A stretch of DNA of 64,000 nt from Serripes groenlandicus (taxonomy: Eukaryota > Mollusca > Bivalvia > Cardiida > Cardiidae). How positions within the stretch are numbered: position 1 is the first letter of the stretch; each line of letters opens with the position of its first letter. The translations under genes were made by a program, and so were the position numbers. The notes below the pieces were generated by a model. The model made no database searches, was not told the origin of the DNA, and worked only from the letters and a program-made list of their open reading frames with translations. Positions 11,140 to 22,077 of the stretch are shown piece by piece. The stretch covers positions 1,357,918-1,421,917 of the forward strand of contig JASEVX010000033.1 of assembly GCA_031761405.1 (NCBI GenBank). The letters run 5' to 3'.

Positions 11140-11325
11140 TGTGGCCATGTTGTTAGTGTCAGAGATTTGAAACCCAGTCGCCGTGGTCATGGAGTGCCCT
11201 TGGACAAGGCATATTTCCTAGCCTATTACTGGTTTGTTTATCCAAGGAACTTGAACAAGTGATGTGATATATAACTTAAATAATGTTTAAAACTGCGTAA
11301 AACCCTACAAAAACCAAATCACTAA
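11140..11325 (+). repeat. SINE-B copy
   Basis: Head remnant ggccatgttgttagtgtcagagattt. Body gtcatggagtgcccttggac, aaggcatatttcctagccta, ttactggtttgtttatccaa. Tail gtgatatataacttaaataatg and gcgtaaaaccctacaaaaacc. Confidence 0.7.
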
Positions 11326-11431
11326 ATTTTCATCATTTTCACAGCTTTTTTGTTTATGCAGAACAGGGTCTTTTTGACATATTCAAGTTCTAAAACTTGA
11401 GTTAGTTGTGGAGCTTCAATAGCTTTGTCAT

Positions 11432-11712
11432 TAACCCTTTCCAACATAAAGACACTTACTGACGCCTAAGCAGCAGACGACTTTTGAAATCAGTGTGACA
11501 AAAGGAAAAATTGCTCATAATTATCAATTTCTCCATTTGACACAATGATTTCAACTCGATTCACTTATCATATTTATAATCATTGAGAGATTTTCTATAT
11601 TCTATACTTGATCATTTCTAAGTTGATCGTCAATCAAAACTACTAATTTTAAATCCTTTCCATCACACATCAAATCTGCTGCATGAAAAATATCTGTAAA
11701 TGAAAGAGTAAT
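11432..11712 (+). mobile_element. TTAA-MITE, decayed
   Basis: TTAA-CCCTTTCCAACATAAAGA at the left with gacgcctaagcagcagacgac. Arms recognisable to about 11710, right terminus degraded. Confidence 0.6.
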
Positions 11713-11719
11713 TATTGAA

Positions 11720-12200
11720 AGGAGTTGGAAAAACTGTGGGAAAAGGAGAAATTGCTCATTATGCATGTATCTTTAATTAAATGAAAGCCTAGTTATTGAA
11801 TAGCGGTGAAAACGTTGTGTATCCTCAGAGGTTATCCTTAGTAATGCATAGTTATTGCAGGAAGGAAAAGGATGTGCCGTCTACAATGTCATAAACAAGC
11901 AATACAATTCATTAGCTTTGTCTTAATGCAACACACAAGGGGATTTTGCCTTATTCTGTAGCAATCCTGTTATTACACACTCAGAATACAGAAAACCTAG
12001 CATGGCAACAGGTAATCATGACAACTATATCCCATTCTAAAATAAGAAAAACACGAGTGTTTCGAAGAAATGCATCATGTTGCCTGCCAATAACCAATAA
12101 TCAACGTGTGCCGAACAAAATGGACACAATGACACACAGACATTGGACAGATGGCAAAGACATGATCCCCCTCTAGTGAAGCTGCCAATCTAAACAAAAC
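11720..12200. other. Non-coding stretch, no feature recognised
   Basis: No repeat family member except a degraded MITE centre near 11730-11770. The open frame near 11946-12176 has no recognisable product. Confidence 0.3.
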
Positions 12201-12205
12201 AAAAT

Positions 12206-12505
12206 TTAACCCTTGCCCATATATAGATGCTTTCTGACGCCTTTACTTTGAAAACAGTGTAGCAAAAGAAGAAATTGCTCATGGTGAGCAATTTCTCCTT
12301 TTAACCCTTACCCTCATGTAGACGCTTACTGATGCCTCTGCAGCAGACAGCTTTTTTTGAAAACATAGTGACAAAAGAAGTAATTGCTAAAAACGAGCAA
12401 TTTCTCCTTTTGCTACAATGTTTTCAACTAAGTCATAGGTCATCCATTCAATTATAGAGATTTTCTATTTTTTGACAAGATATGTTCAAAGTTGTCTGCT
12501 GCAGA
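12206..12505 (+). mobile_element. Two TTAA-MITEs joined head to tail
   Basis: The first copy starts TTAACCCTTGCCC at 12206 and stops after its central hairpin (gagcaatttctcctttt). The second starts at once with TTAACCCTTACCC at 12301 and runs to gtctgctgcagaatattttt. The junction lies at the position where the first copy's second arm should begin, so the second probably replaced or interrupted it. Confidence 0.65.
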
Positions 12506-12734
12506 ATATTTTTTCAAAGATGTTGGCATTCTTCTGCTGCACATTTTGTAAACCAAGATTTTCTTGTGTACCTTGCCAAACTGTTTCCTACATACAACAA
12601 ATCTGCAGCAGACATCATTGTTGTAGGCATCGAAGAAAAACATGTTAATTCTCTCTGTAAATGAAACTGTCATTATTGAAAAGAGTTCAATACATTGTGA
12701 TGAATGGATAGATTGCTCACTATGAGCAATTTCT

Positions 12735-13012
12735 GCCGAGCCCCGGTAGCTAAGTCAGTAGCGACTGGGGCTGTCAATCCAGGGGTTGTGAGTTCGAACT
12801 CCAACCGACGTTTGACAAGTCATTGTGACAAGCGTCATTCGTCTTCCACCAATGGGCTATCAGTCCATGTGGAAAAGCAGCCAGTTGCTTGGAAAGAATG
12901 TTGTATGAAGTACTGGTGTGAGAAAGCAAAGAAACATATGAGTAGGTGAACTGGCCGCCGTGATATGACTGATTTCTTTTTAAAACGGCGTTAAACCCGA
13001 ATCAAACAAGTG
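12735..13012 (+). repeat. SINE-A copy (tRNA-derived head)
   Basis: Head gccccggtagctaagtcagt with A-box-like tagctaagtcagtagcg and B-box-like gagttcgaactcc. Body tcgtcttccaccaatgggct, gtggaaaagcagccagttgc. Tail gaactggccgccgtgatatg and aaacggcgttaaacccgaat. It sits between MITE-derived flanks (12700-12735 and 13013-13100). Confidence 0.85.
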
Positions 13013-13112
13013 ATTTCTCCTTTTTGAGCAATTACTCCTTTTGCGAGTCTTCAAAATTCATTTGCTGCAGATGTGTCAAATTGTGTCTGAATGTGGGAAA
13101 GGGTTTAAACAA

Positions 13113-13618
13113 TACCTTTTACAAGTCTATTCCAGATTCTTACAGAGGGAAAACATCTGGAAATAAATTATTTCTTTTGACATGACAGACAGATAGATAA
13201 ATGATTGGAACCTTCCATTTAAAGAAAGACAAGAAATGATTGTTTGTGTACAGACTCTGATCCTAACAAAACTGCCCTCACTTCTTCTCATGTGCCCCCA
13301 CTTGATTTGTATTCAAAACCTCACAAGACATCCAACCAGGATAGAATTGGAAAGGAGAATGGCGTGTCAAACTGATTTCAAACTGACAAAAGGTTTACTA
13401 AGTCATATCAATGGTTTCTATAGATGTACCAGCTTACATCTCAGGAATTTCACTCATCTTATAAACCCTTCTTTCGATTTCTTCAAAATCATATTATTAT
13501 TTCAGAATGTTTTCTTTGGACTAAATCAAGCATGTTTTATTGGGGTTTTATAGTTATATGTGAGAATCTAAGACTTGATGTCTGTGCAATCTTCTAGGGT
13601 TAAACGATGTTCCCCTTC
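13113..13618. other. Non-coding stretch, no repeat recognised
   Basis: A 105-codon plus-strand open frame (13236-13553) is present but has no domain, signal peptide or splice context that I recognise. I see no other structure. Confidence 0.3.
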
Positions 13619-13619
13619 G

Positions 13620-13830
13620 TAACCCTTTCCCACATACGACAATTCTGCAGCAGACGACTTTAAAAACATGTTAGCAAAAATGTAAAATATCTCCATAAAC
13701 AAGTGTTTAATCATTAAATAGAGTTGAAAACATTGTGGCAATAGGGGAAATTGCTCATGATAATAGAAAGTATTGTGGGAAAAGTTAGAAATGCTCTTCA
13801 CCAACTTTTTCATGCTATTTTCAAAAGTTA
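13620..13830 (-). mobile_element. TTAA-MITE, inverted orientation, right end lost
   Basis: aaccctttcccacatacgacaa, ctgcagcagacgactttaaa, then the family body to gaaattgctcatgataatag. The terminal repeat on the right is absent. Confidence 0.65.
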
Positions 13831-13858
13831 TTAAAGAAATTGCTACAAAAGAATTTTT

Positions 13859-14024
13859 TTAACCCTTTTCCTGCTGCAGATGCCTGTCAGAAGGGATAAA
13901 AGATAGATATGATGAAGAATGTTTTAAAAGGGTTAAAGAATTTTTTTAACCCTTTTCCTGCTGCAGATGCCTGTCGGAAGGGATAAAAGATAGATATGAT
14001 GAAGAATGTTTTAAAAGGGTTAAA
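13859..14024 (+). repeat. 87-bp direct duplication of a minimal MITE-like unit
   Basis: Two nearly identical units start TTAACCCTTTTCCTGCTGCA (13859 and 13946) and end TTTTAAAAGGGTTAA. Each unit keeps only TTAA, CCCTTTTCC termini and one CTGCAGATGCCTGTC block, so it looks like a deletion derivative of the MITE that was then tandemly duplicated. Confidence 0.7.
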
Positions 14025-14182
14025 AATCCAATAACAAATTGTCTTGATATAAAAAAGATATTCCTTCTGACAAATCACTGAGGGCTGATTTATGAGCACC
14101 CAGATCTGTATATGTCAACACACAAGGGGAGGAAACATAAGGGAAACATGAGAGAAACATGAGAGAAACAAAAGAGAAACAC

Positions 14183-15232
14183 AAGAGAAAGTTGATGCCA
14201 AGGCATCAATGTCGCCGGAAAAGACTGCATTGATTTATTTATGTATTTTTGACTTTCCTTAGTTTATTCAAAAAGTAGGACCGTTGAAATGAAAACATTT
14301 AGTTATAAATTTTATATTAATACTTACATTAGGGTATCTATAAAAAATTAACGAAATGTGTACACATTTATCTTGGCTTAAATTTAATTTTGCTGTTGTT
14401 ACTTATTTAAATAATAGTATTCATTCATATAATTTCAATGTTTGTCAATCTTATTCGAATCACAAGGTAAATATCCTGATATTGCTTTAAAGGGGAGGTA
14501 ATTTGAAGAAAACAAAAGTCTTCAAAAGGAGAAATATATCAGCATTACCGTCTACAGTTTAAATTGTTCTATTGTTTGTGGATTTAAAAATGTTCTTTTT
14601 TTCTTATTTCTACATGTACAACGAAATATTGCGGCTTCTCTTTGACGCTTTGCTTTGCGTCAAACATTCGTCTTGTACTTGTCTAAAATAAAATAATATC
14701 ACTCGCTTTTTCATATCGAAATGCGCATGCGCGAAAATCGATGTTAAAGGTCACGAACCTACACAACAGAATAGGGTCTATATTTAGCTTAGAAACAGTT
14801 CCTACTTTAGATATTCATGGATTAACATTATTAAATGAATTCTACACAAATCAAGACATCTCTTTGAACATGAAAACAACATTTAGTAAGTTAAAATTGC
14901 TATTAAAAGGAGAATCCGAAATTGACCTCAATGATGACACATAAGAGTCTGCATTAGGGGGTGTTGGTTCACGTCTTGAAGGGACCACTTTTGTCTTCGT
15001 AAATAAGACAAAAAACTTAAATGCGAGTGAAATAAAAAAAACTGCAAACATTAAAAAATCGGAATATTTATTTCATTTTAGATGTGTCATTTATTAGTGT
15101 TCGTAAACAACCACAATTGTAATATGTTCAAATCATCTAGATTTGTTTCTTTCTAATAATAAGCCGCCCTCCCATGTGATTTCCGAAAAGCTATTAAAAA
15201 TAGAAGTCGCGGGCTTCTGCCCGGCGACTAAT
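14183..15232 (+). mobile_element. Helitron-like non-autonomous element, copy 1
   Basis: Starts acaagagaaagttgatgcca, with an imperfect hairpin TTGATGCCAAGGCATCAA near the 5' end, and ends in a GC-rich hairpin cgggcttctgcccg followed by GCGACTAATAA. A 3' hairpin followed by CTAA and no terminal inverted repeat is the Helitron signature; inverted GTCGCCGG / CCGGCGAC motifs lie near the two ends. Near-identical to 33886-34923. It encodes no recognisable protein, so it would rely on a transposase in trans (inference). Short AGAGAAACA tandem repeats precede it (14141-14185). Confidence 0.5.
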
Positions 15233-15321
15233 AAATAATGTAAACATTCTCAGACTTGTTTCAGGAACTCTTTCTTCAGACAGTACAGGAATAATTTCAG
15301 ATCAAGTATCTGACTTTTAGT

Positions 15322-15549
15322 TTTACCCTTTCCCTCATACAGACGTTTTCTGATGCCTATGCAGCAGACGGCTTTTTGAAAACATGGTGACAAAAGAAGA
15401 AATTGCTCAAAAAAAGCAATTTCTCCTTTAGTCACCATGTTTTCAACTCTGTTTTATTATTGTAATTTCATTTAAAGGGAGTTTCCAAATATTTTCGGGT
15501 ATATTTTCAGTCGTCTGCTGCAGATTTGTTGTAAGTGGGAAAGGGCCAA
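15322..15549 (+). mobile_element. TTAA-MITE, nearly full length
   Basis: ttttaccctttccctcatacagacg at the left, gtaagtgggaaagggcc at the right; central gaaattgctcaaaaaaagcaatttc. Confidence 0.8.
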
Positions 15550-15564
15550 ACTTGATCATTTTAA

Positions 15565-15875
15565 CATTGATTGCGAAACAAGCTTTCAGCTTATATTAAT
15601 CAAACTGGCTGACTGCTTCCTGGAGACTTTAAACCAGTACTCGCGCCGTTTGTGCAGAAAAATCCCGAAGTCAGAACTCGCTCATCAATTGACTTGAACC
15701 CGGTCCTTTGGTACAAGTGGCCGACGCAACTTATATTAATCAAACTGGCTGTCTGCTTCCTGGAGACTTAACCAGTACTCGCGCTGTTTGTGCGGAAAAA
15801 TCCCGAAGTCAGAACTCGCTCCCGGTCCTTTGGCCGACGCTCTACCTCTGCACCACTGTCTTCCACTGACTTTTG
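15565..15875 (-). repeat. SINE-D copy with internal duplication
   Basis: On the minus strand: head gtggtgcagaggtagagcgt, gtcggccaaaggaccgg, then gagttctgacttcgggattt. A ~130-bp segment including cttatattaatcaaactggc, gcttcctggagact and gtactcgcgc is present twice (about 15592-15728 and 15729-15845). The first copy keeps a B-box-like gggttcaagtc (reverse strand). A partial relative lies at 53000-53100. Confidence 0.6.
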
Positions 15876-16134
15876 ACTTCGCCATTTATAGATCATTCTG
15901 AAATGGTTATCAAACAAGATACCGTGTTATTCAAAAACTTGAGGGCAATGATTTGCGCTGGATTGGTCAACTGAATAATGCCAACTACAAAGTCTGTGAA
16001 TCACAATAACTTATTTAGGTCAGGTAAGCTGTTACTAGTGTTAACAAGTGTTTCCTTCAATTGGTTTGGTGACCTTGTGATCTTAGATATCATCAAGACA
16101 AATATTCTAAAAATTTGACCTTATGACCTAGTTT

Positions 16135-16330
16135 TTGAAACTTCTACAGCAGACTACTTTTTAAAATTATTGTGACGAAATGAGAGAAAGAAACATTACT
16201 CAAGCACTCACATTCTCCTTTTGCCATATATTTTCAATACTATTCAATTGTTATATTTTCTTTTACCGAGATTTTTCCTGTATTTCCCAAGTTGTTTTCA
16301 AGGTCTTCTGCAGCAGATTTGTTGTATGTT
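16135..16330 (+). mobile_element. TTAA-MITE fragment
   Basis: cttctacagcagactacttt, gagaaagaaacattactcaa, ttctgcagcagatttgttgtatg. Both termini are missing; it abuts the split SINE-C. Confidence 0.45.
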
Positions 16331-16438
16331 ATTGATTGTTTGTTGCTTTACATCGCTTTCAACAACTTTTCAGTTATATCACTGCATATCCTGGGTAAGT
16401 TACCAGTACTGCCGGTCCATTTATTCTGACACCAGCAG
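16330..16438 (-). repeat. SINE-C, 3' part of a copy split by a transposon
   Basis: Reads tttacatcgctttcaacaac, tttcagttatatcactgcat, gtaagttaccagtactgccg and ends at ctgacaccagcag. The remainder of the same SINE resumes at 18197 beyond the inserted element. Confidence 0.75.
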
Positions 16439-18196
16439 CCCCTGTGAAATGAACAGTTACAGTTCATGAATTATTCGTGAAGTATTCATGAACTGTTCAT
16501 GTTCAGATTTCATGAAAAATTCATTAAAGTCCTTGAAGTTAAAATGGGACTTATCCTTAAAATGTTCATGATGTAGCAGTTCATGAACTATGCATGGTTC
16601 ATGAACTGTCCATGAAATACATTGAAGGTTATTTCATAGACTTTTTACTGCCAAACTCTCTTAAATAGTTCATGAATTATCTATGAATCGTTTAAGGACA
16701 AGATATTTTATGCACAGTTCATGGTCAGTTCATGAACACTTGCTTCATGAACCTTTCATGAAATTTCTTCTATATAACTTTATAGTCTCATTTTAACTTC
16801 ATGTTCTGGAAATGAACTGTTCATGTCTCGAAATTCTGGAAAAGTTCATAAACCATTTAAGACAGGCAAATCTTGAATTGTCTTTGAACAGTTCTGGAAT
16901 GTAATTCTGTAAACAATTCTGAAAGGGGAATGGTTCTACAATGGCAACCTGTACCAAATAGTCTGGGTGGACTGGAACCAGAAGAAAATACAGAAAGTCT
17001 GTGCAGATTTTGTACAAAAAAATTATTCTGGTTAATTGAAACATAGTTGAACCAGAATTCTATAAAAATATTTTTTACATGAAGACATGGCTTCTTTCAA
17101 ATGTGGCAATGCAATACTTTAATAAATCACCAATATAACATGTTGTTTTATGACATAGCACAATACAATTTGATAATTTAATTTATAATGTAACATTTAA
17201 GACATTTATCAAATGTGCCCATCAAGTTGTTCATAAGAAATTACAAAATTCGTCTCTGTGCCTTTGAACCACAACATATTTCTCCCACCAAAATATGTAA
17301 AGGAAGTAGTAAACATTACTTTCTTCTTATTGAAGAGTTCCTGTATTTTATGCTAGAGTTAACTCCCTTGGTATATTTCAAATTGAAGTCAAGTTGTGTT
17401 TTTTGGTTATTCCACTGGTTTCACACTTAATTAAAAAGTCATTGTAGATTCTAATTTAATTAAATTAACTAAGTAAAAATATTATTTTAAAATCAGTGAT
17501 GTTTACTGTTTAATATAATTAACTTAAGTCACAGTGGTATATTGAAACTATATATAATTAGCAGGCTTAATTGCAGTTATTATACTGCCAGATAGTTACT
17601 GTAAATTATGTGATTAATGGAATAATTATATGATTAATGGAATAATTATATATATACATGGCTGGCATTTCATGAATGTTTTACAATTTATAACAATTGT
17701 ACATTTCCTTCAATTTTTCTTGAAACTTTCAAAGGGTTGATTTCATGGATGTTTTAAGAATATAATTTTCCTTCAACTGTCCTTGAACCATTATTGAAGT
17801 CAATTCATGCACCTTTTAAGAACTCAACAAATTCTTCAACTGTTCTTAAACCAGTATTGAAGTCAATTCATGCACGTTTTAAGAACTCAACAAACTCTTC
17901 AATTGTTCTTAAACCGGTATTGAAGTGAACTCATGAACATTTTAAGAACTTTAAATATTCTTCAACTGTTCTTGAACCATTCATGTCAGTTTAAGAACAT
18001 TTTTAAGAACTTTGACATTTTCTTGAATCAATCAAATTGGGCTTCAACTATTCATGAACTGTTCAAGAAAAGACTTCAAGGACTGTTCATGTCCATAAGT
18101 TCATGAACACAACTCAAGAATTGATAAAGAGTGGTTCATGAACAATCCTTAAAAGGTATGAAAAATTCATGATTTCATGAATTTCATTTCGCAGGG
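16439..18196. mobile_element. 1.76-kb TIR element with subterminal TTCATGAA arrays
   Basis: Starts CCCCTGTGAAATGAA and ends TTCATTTCGCAGGGG, a 15-bp TIR with one mismatch. About 350 bp inside the left end and 500 bp inside the right end are filled with the palindromes TTCATGAA and GTTCATGAAC and near variants (ttcatgaactgttcatg, tcaactgttcttgaacc); the AT-rich middle (about 17050-17670) is almost free of them. No transposase-like frame is seen, so it is non-autonomous. It lies inside a SINE-C, which proves mobility. Target duplication unclear (cag / aag at the borders). Superfamily not assigned. Confidence 0.75.
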
Positions 18197-18350
18197 GAAG
18201 TCAATAGTAATGCTAACCCCACAACCCACAGAGCACCAAGGAGGGCAGCCATAGCTACCATTGTTTAAGTCTTTGGTACGACCCGGTAGCGCATCAAACC
18301 TCATGATCCCGAGGTGAATGCTCTACCACTACACCACCGAGTTGGTATTT
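18197..18350 (-). repeat. SINE-C, 5' part (tRNA-like head) of the split copy
   Basis: agtaatgctaaccccacaac, gagcaccaaggagggcagcc, then the reverse-strand head ggtggtgtagtggtagagca with tacaccaccgagttg on the plus strand. Completes the SINE interrupted at 16438. Confidence 0.75.
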
Positions 18351-18394
18351 GTGGTATATGGGAAAGGCTTACTAAATTGATTGATTAAAGTTAA

Positions 18395-18540
18395 AACGTT
18401 AACTGTTGCTTCTTCATGTCACGATTTTCTAGCCTAGTACTGGTTTGCGTACCCTTAGATCATAAATATGTGAACTGTCGCCGTGATATAACTGAAATAA
18501 TGTTGAAAGCGGCGTAAAACCCCAATAAATAAATCAATTC
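18395..18540 (+). repeat. SINE-B, 3' part
   Basis: cacgattttctagcctagta, ctggtttgcgtacccttaga, gtgaactgtcgccgtgatat, aactgaaataatgttgaaag, cggcgtaaaaccccaataaa. Confidence 0.75.
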
Positions 18541-18654
18541 ATGTCACGAAATAATCACTTGTATTTTCGTACAAGATATGTTCTGCCCCTACATGACTTG
18601 TATTCTGTTCAAAACACTTAAGTTGCAATCTTAGCTTAGCCATTTGTTTGGGTC

Positions 18655-18884
18655 TTAACCCTTTCCCTCTTATAGATTGCTTTCTGATGCCTCTGCAGCA
18701 GACAGCTTTTTGAAAACATAGTGACAAAAGAAGAAATTGCTCAAAACAAGCAATTTCTCCTTTTGCCACAATGTTTTCCACTTTTAGTCATGGGTTATAC
18801 ATTCAATTATAGAGATTTTCTATTTTTTGACAAAATATGTTTAAAGTCGTCTGCTGCAGAATTGTCATATGAGGGAAAGGGATA
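18655..18884 (+). mobile_element. TTAA-MITE flanked by a 33-bp direct repeat
   Basis: CCCTTTCCCTCTTATAGATTG to TATGAGGGAAAGGG. The 33 bases before the element, ending at its left TTAA (18626-18658), recur after it at 18890-18922 with one difference (gcttagcc / gctcagcc). That is far longer than the 4-bp target duplication expected for the family. Confidence 0.8.
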
Positions 18885-19029
18885 TAGAACAATCTTAGCT
18901 CAGCCATTTGTTTGGGTCTTAATTGCTCTGTTTACTCAAGTAAACTGTATCACCATGAAAACCCGACTTTCTTGACGGAGTGCAATCAACAAATATCCAG
19001 ATGAGCTTGAGCCTGCATGCAGCATGATC

Positions 19030-19410
19030 AGGAGCTTCCCTGTCACGCATAGAGACGCTTTCTGACGCCTCTGTAGCAGACGCATTTTGAAAAAACATCT
19101 TGACAAAAAGAGAAATTGTTCAAAACAAGCAATTTCTCTTTTTGTCACATGGAGTGCCCTTGGGCAAGGCACATTTTCTAGCCTAGTACTGGTTTGTTTA
19201 CCCAGGGATCATGAATAATTAAATTTAATTGCGCGCTAAATGACGTTAGCTGTCGATGCGCCATAAAACAATATACATTCATTCATTCTTTTTGTCACAA
19301 TGTTTTTAACTCTTTTCAATAAACTAATTTTCATTTATAGAAATTGACCATATTTTTCTCTAGATTTTGTCAAAGTTGTCTTCTGCAGAATTCATATATG
19401 CATATGGGAA
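19030..19410 (+). mobile_element. TTAA-MITE interrupted by a SINE-B
   Basis: Left part cctgtcacgcatagagacgc, gacgcctctgtagcagacg, gagaaattgttcaaaacaag to ctttttgtcac at 19148. Right part resumes at 19288 with ctttttgtcacaatg and ends catatgggaaagggtta. Confidence 0.8.
19149..19287 (+). repeat. SINE-B (5'-truncated) with 11-bp target duplication
   Basis: The 11-mer ctttttgtcac occurs directly before (19138-19148) and after (19288-19298) the insert, as expected for LINE-type target-primed insertion. The insert starts inside the SINE body (atggagtgcccttgggcaag) and ends in a short (attc)n tail. Confidence 0.85.
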
Positions 19411-19639
19411 AGGGTTATTCAAGACCCTCAAAAAAGTAGACAAGTTGTTTGTTATGTGATTGTAAATACCACTCATCGATCAGTTTGCATGGTACATTCT
19501 TCAATTTCTTTGGAGCAATCCTTTTAACTTCAATCAAATTCCTTGCAGAAACTTTCAGTTGGTCCATTATAATTAAACATTAATTTGTAGGAATTCAGAA
19601 TGGAATATATAGAGCTATAACCCTTTACCTCAAACAAAC

Positions 19640-19786
19640 ACTTGCTTGGGAAGATTGTTGTGTGGAGTACTGGTGTGAGAAAACCAGGAAATGCATGAGT
19701 AGGTGAACTGGCGGCCGTGATATAACTGAGAAATTGTTAAAAACAGCGTCAAACCCCAATCAATCAATCAAACAAACACTTTCTGA
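19640..19786 (+). repeat. SINE-A, 3' half
   Basis: gtgtggagtactggtgtgag, gcatgagtaggtgaactggc, ggccgtgatataactgagaa, aacagcgtcaaaccccaatc, followed by (aatc)n. It has inserted between MITE fragments (aaacaaacacttgcttgg / caaacaaacactttctgac). Confidence 0.8.
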
Positions 19787-20184
19787 CATCTCCACCACAG
19801 CAGTTGCCCTTTAGCTCATAACGAGCAGTTTCACCGTTTGCCACAATTCTTTCAACTTTTTTCTAAATCTTAACTTTTATGTTAACAAAAAAATCCAAAT
19901 TTTTCTCCAGATTATTTTTTCAAGTCCTGTACAGCAATTTTGTTATACGAGGGAAATGGAAACAAGTATACAGTTTGAGAGACCGATAAGCAGAAAACGT
20001 TACAAAGTCCTATTATTGGAATATATGTGTAACTAAGGCACAAAATATTGATCAAACCAGTGACCTCCCGCAACCAAGGTGGATGCTCTACCACTTACAC
20101 CATCCAGGCGGTGTAAGAAATCTGTAGCCAAGAAATAAGTAAATGTTTCTATAATCACATTTGGTTCCATCTTCCTTCTTACTG

Positions 20185-20225
20185 TTATTTGACTCATTTA
20201 TTTGACTCATTTATTTGACTCATTT
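20185..20225 (+). repeat. 13-bp short tandem repeat, three units
   Basis: atttgactcattt repeated three times. Confidence 0.8.
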
Positions 20226-20323
20226 GACCATCTCAAACAACAAACTAACAATTTGGACTTCGATCCTAATAAGTTTGAACAGGAACTTCCATGTTCATCA
20301 TAAAATCGTGTAGTTGTATAACA

Positions 20324-20510
20324 CTTTCCTACATGCAGACACATCTGCAGTAGATAAAATTTGAATAAGCTTTCATGTTTTATTTCTTTTGATGCTTTTC
20401 GAGTGTTTTGCTGTAGTTCTGTTGTATTGTGGAAAGGGTTAACCCTTTCCAACTTGCAGACACATTTCAACGCGTCTGCAGCAGACGACTTTTGAAAACA
20501 TTGTGGCATT
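20324..20510. mobile_element. Two TTAA-MITE fragments sharing one TTAA
   Basis: The first ends gtggaaagggTTAA; the second starts from the same TTAA with ccctttccaacttgcagaca. The second is cut off after acattgtggc. Confidence 0.65.
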
Positions 20511-20662
20511 GGTTATATAAGCAAGCACAAACTAAACATGTATGCACTTTTGTTGCAATTGTAATGAATTTCAAAACCTCGGGCTCTACAAAACTATAAA
20601 AGTTTACTCTGTGCTCGGAATTCAAGTATCTAATTGGCCAATCAGAAGTCATAATGTGATTA

Positions 20663-20961
20663 ATAGATTGATTGGGGTTTAACGCCGTTTTCAACAATTT
20701 TTCAGTCATATCACGGCGACCAGTTCACCTACTCATGCGTTTCTTGGATTTCCCACATCAGTACACCACACAACATTCTTTCCAAGCAACTGGCTCTTTT
20801 TCCACATAGACTGTTAAACAGCCCATTGGTGAAAGATGAATGACGCATGTCACAGTGACTCTTGTCAAACGTCGGAAGGAATGTTGGCCGAGCTGGGATT
20901 TGAACTCACAACCCCTGTATTGATAGCCCGCGTCGCTACCGACTGAACTACCGGGGCTCGG
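20663..20961 (-). repeat. SINE-A copy
   Basis: Plus-strand text runs from the tail (ttgattggggtttaacgccg, tttcagtcatatcacggcga) to the head (ttgaactcacaacccc, ctaccgactgaactaccggg). Full length by comparison with 22901-23203 and 56004-56304. Confidence 0.85.
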
Positions 20962-21539
20962 CAGTCATATTTTGAGCATTTGATTCATATCTGAGCACAG
21001 AGAACATTTTTAGATTTTTATAATCTTGGGTTTTTTGTGTGTGACATTGCTGGATTATATCTTAACAAGATTCATATGAAATACGTGAATGTATCATTAC
21101 TAAGTACCTCTCACAAGGTCTGTGTTTAGATACAAGCTATAATTAGTGATAATATAAATGGTTACATTTTTCCTAACCAAAGTGAACTTCATGGTACAGT
21201 TTCTGACAGTAACTTTTACAATAATTAGTAGGTTTTGTTAACCCTTATACTATCTCAACCCTTTTCCAAGAGCAGATGCCTTTTGATACATTTGCAGTTT
21301 TAAAACATTGTAGGAAAAAAAGAAATTGTTCAAACATGAGTTATTTCTCATTTACCATCAAAATGGGAGATCACTCCAAATAGCATGAAGCCATAGTTAC
21401 AACTCTTAAAACAGTACTCCCTTTTTTACATGGGTTTGATCAATTTCATTAACATTTTCCCACTAACAAACAATCTGCATGTATGACTTTGAAAACGCCC
21501 ATGCTCAAAAGTATGGATACTTTATATATTTACATAAAT

Positions 21540-21725
21540 TTACACCGTTCACAGCGACTGTTCACTTATTCATGATCCCTGGGTAAGCATACCAGTACTA
21601 GGCTAGGATATGTGCCTTGCCGAAGGGCACTCCACCATGACCACAGTTCCACTACTGGGCATGGAACCCGGGATACCTGGTTTCAATCTCCCGACGCTAA
21701 CCACTAGGCCACAGCGGATTCCACA
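21540..21725 (-). repeat. SINE-B copy with well-preserved tRNA-like head
   Basis: On the minus strand: gctgtggcctagtggttagc (A-box-like), cgggttccatgccc (B-box-like), catggtggagtgcccttcgg, aaggcacatatcctagccta, cccagggatcatgaataagt. Confidence 0.85.
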
Positions 21726-21849
21726 TTTAAGTAAACAAAAGTAAGAAAATATAAATGGCAGAAGAGTCAATGATGATTTTTTTATTATTAATTTATTATT
21801 ATTAAAGGGTTAATTGAAGGAAACAAAGAAAGTAAAATGATGTAATAAA

Positions 21850-22077
21850 TTAATCCTTACCAACATAGTTTTACAACAATTATGCAGACCATTTGGAAAA
21901 CATGTCAGACAAGTTATGGAAAATCTCTATAATGACAGTTTAATTATTGACAAAAGTTGGAAAACATTGTGACAAAAAGGAAAAGTTGCTCATCATCAAC
22001 ATTTTCTCCTTTTGCCACTATGTTTTCGAAACTTTTCTGCAGAATATGCATCGAAATGCGTGTGGAAAGGGTTAAAA
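21850..22077 (-). mobile_element. TTAA-MITE, inverted orientation, left terminus decayed
   Basis: ttaccaacatagttttacaa at the left; gttggaaaacattgtgacaa, tctccttttgccactatgtt; right end gcgtgtggaaagggttaa. Confidence 0.7.

Noticed and set aside
13236..13553. 105-codon plus-strand frame as a gene
   Set aside because: No domain, signal, splice context or codon pattern supports it; lengths like this are expected by chance in 64 kb.
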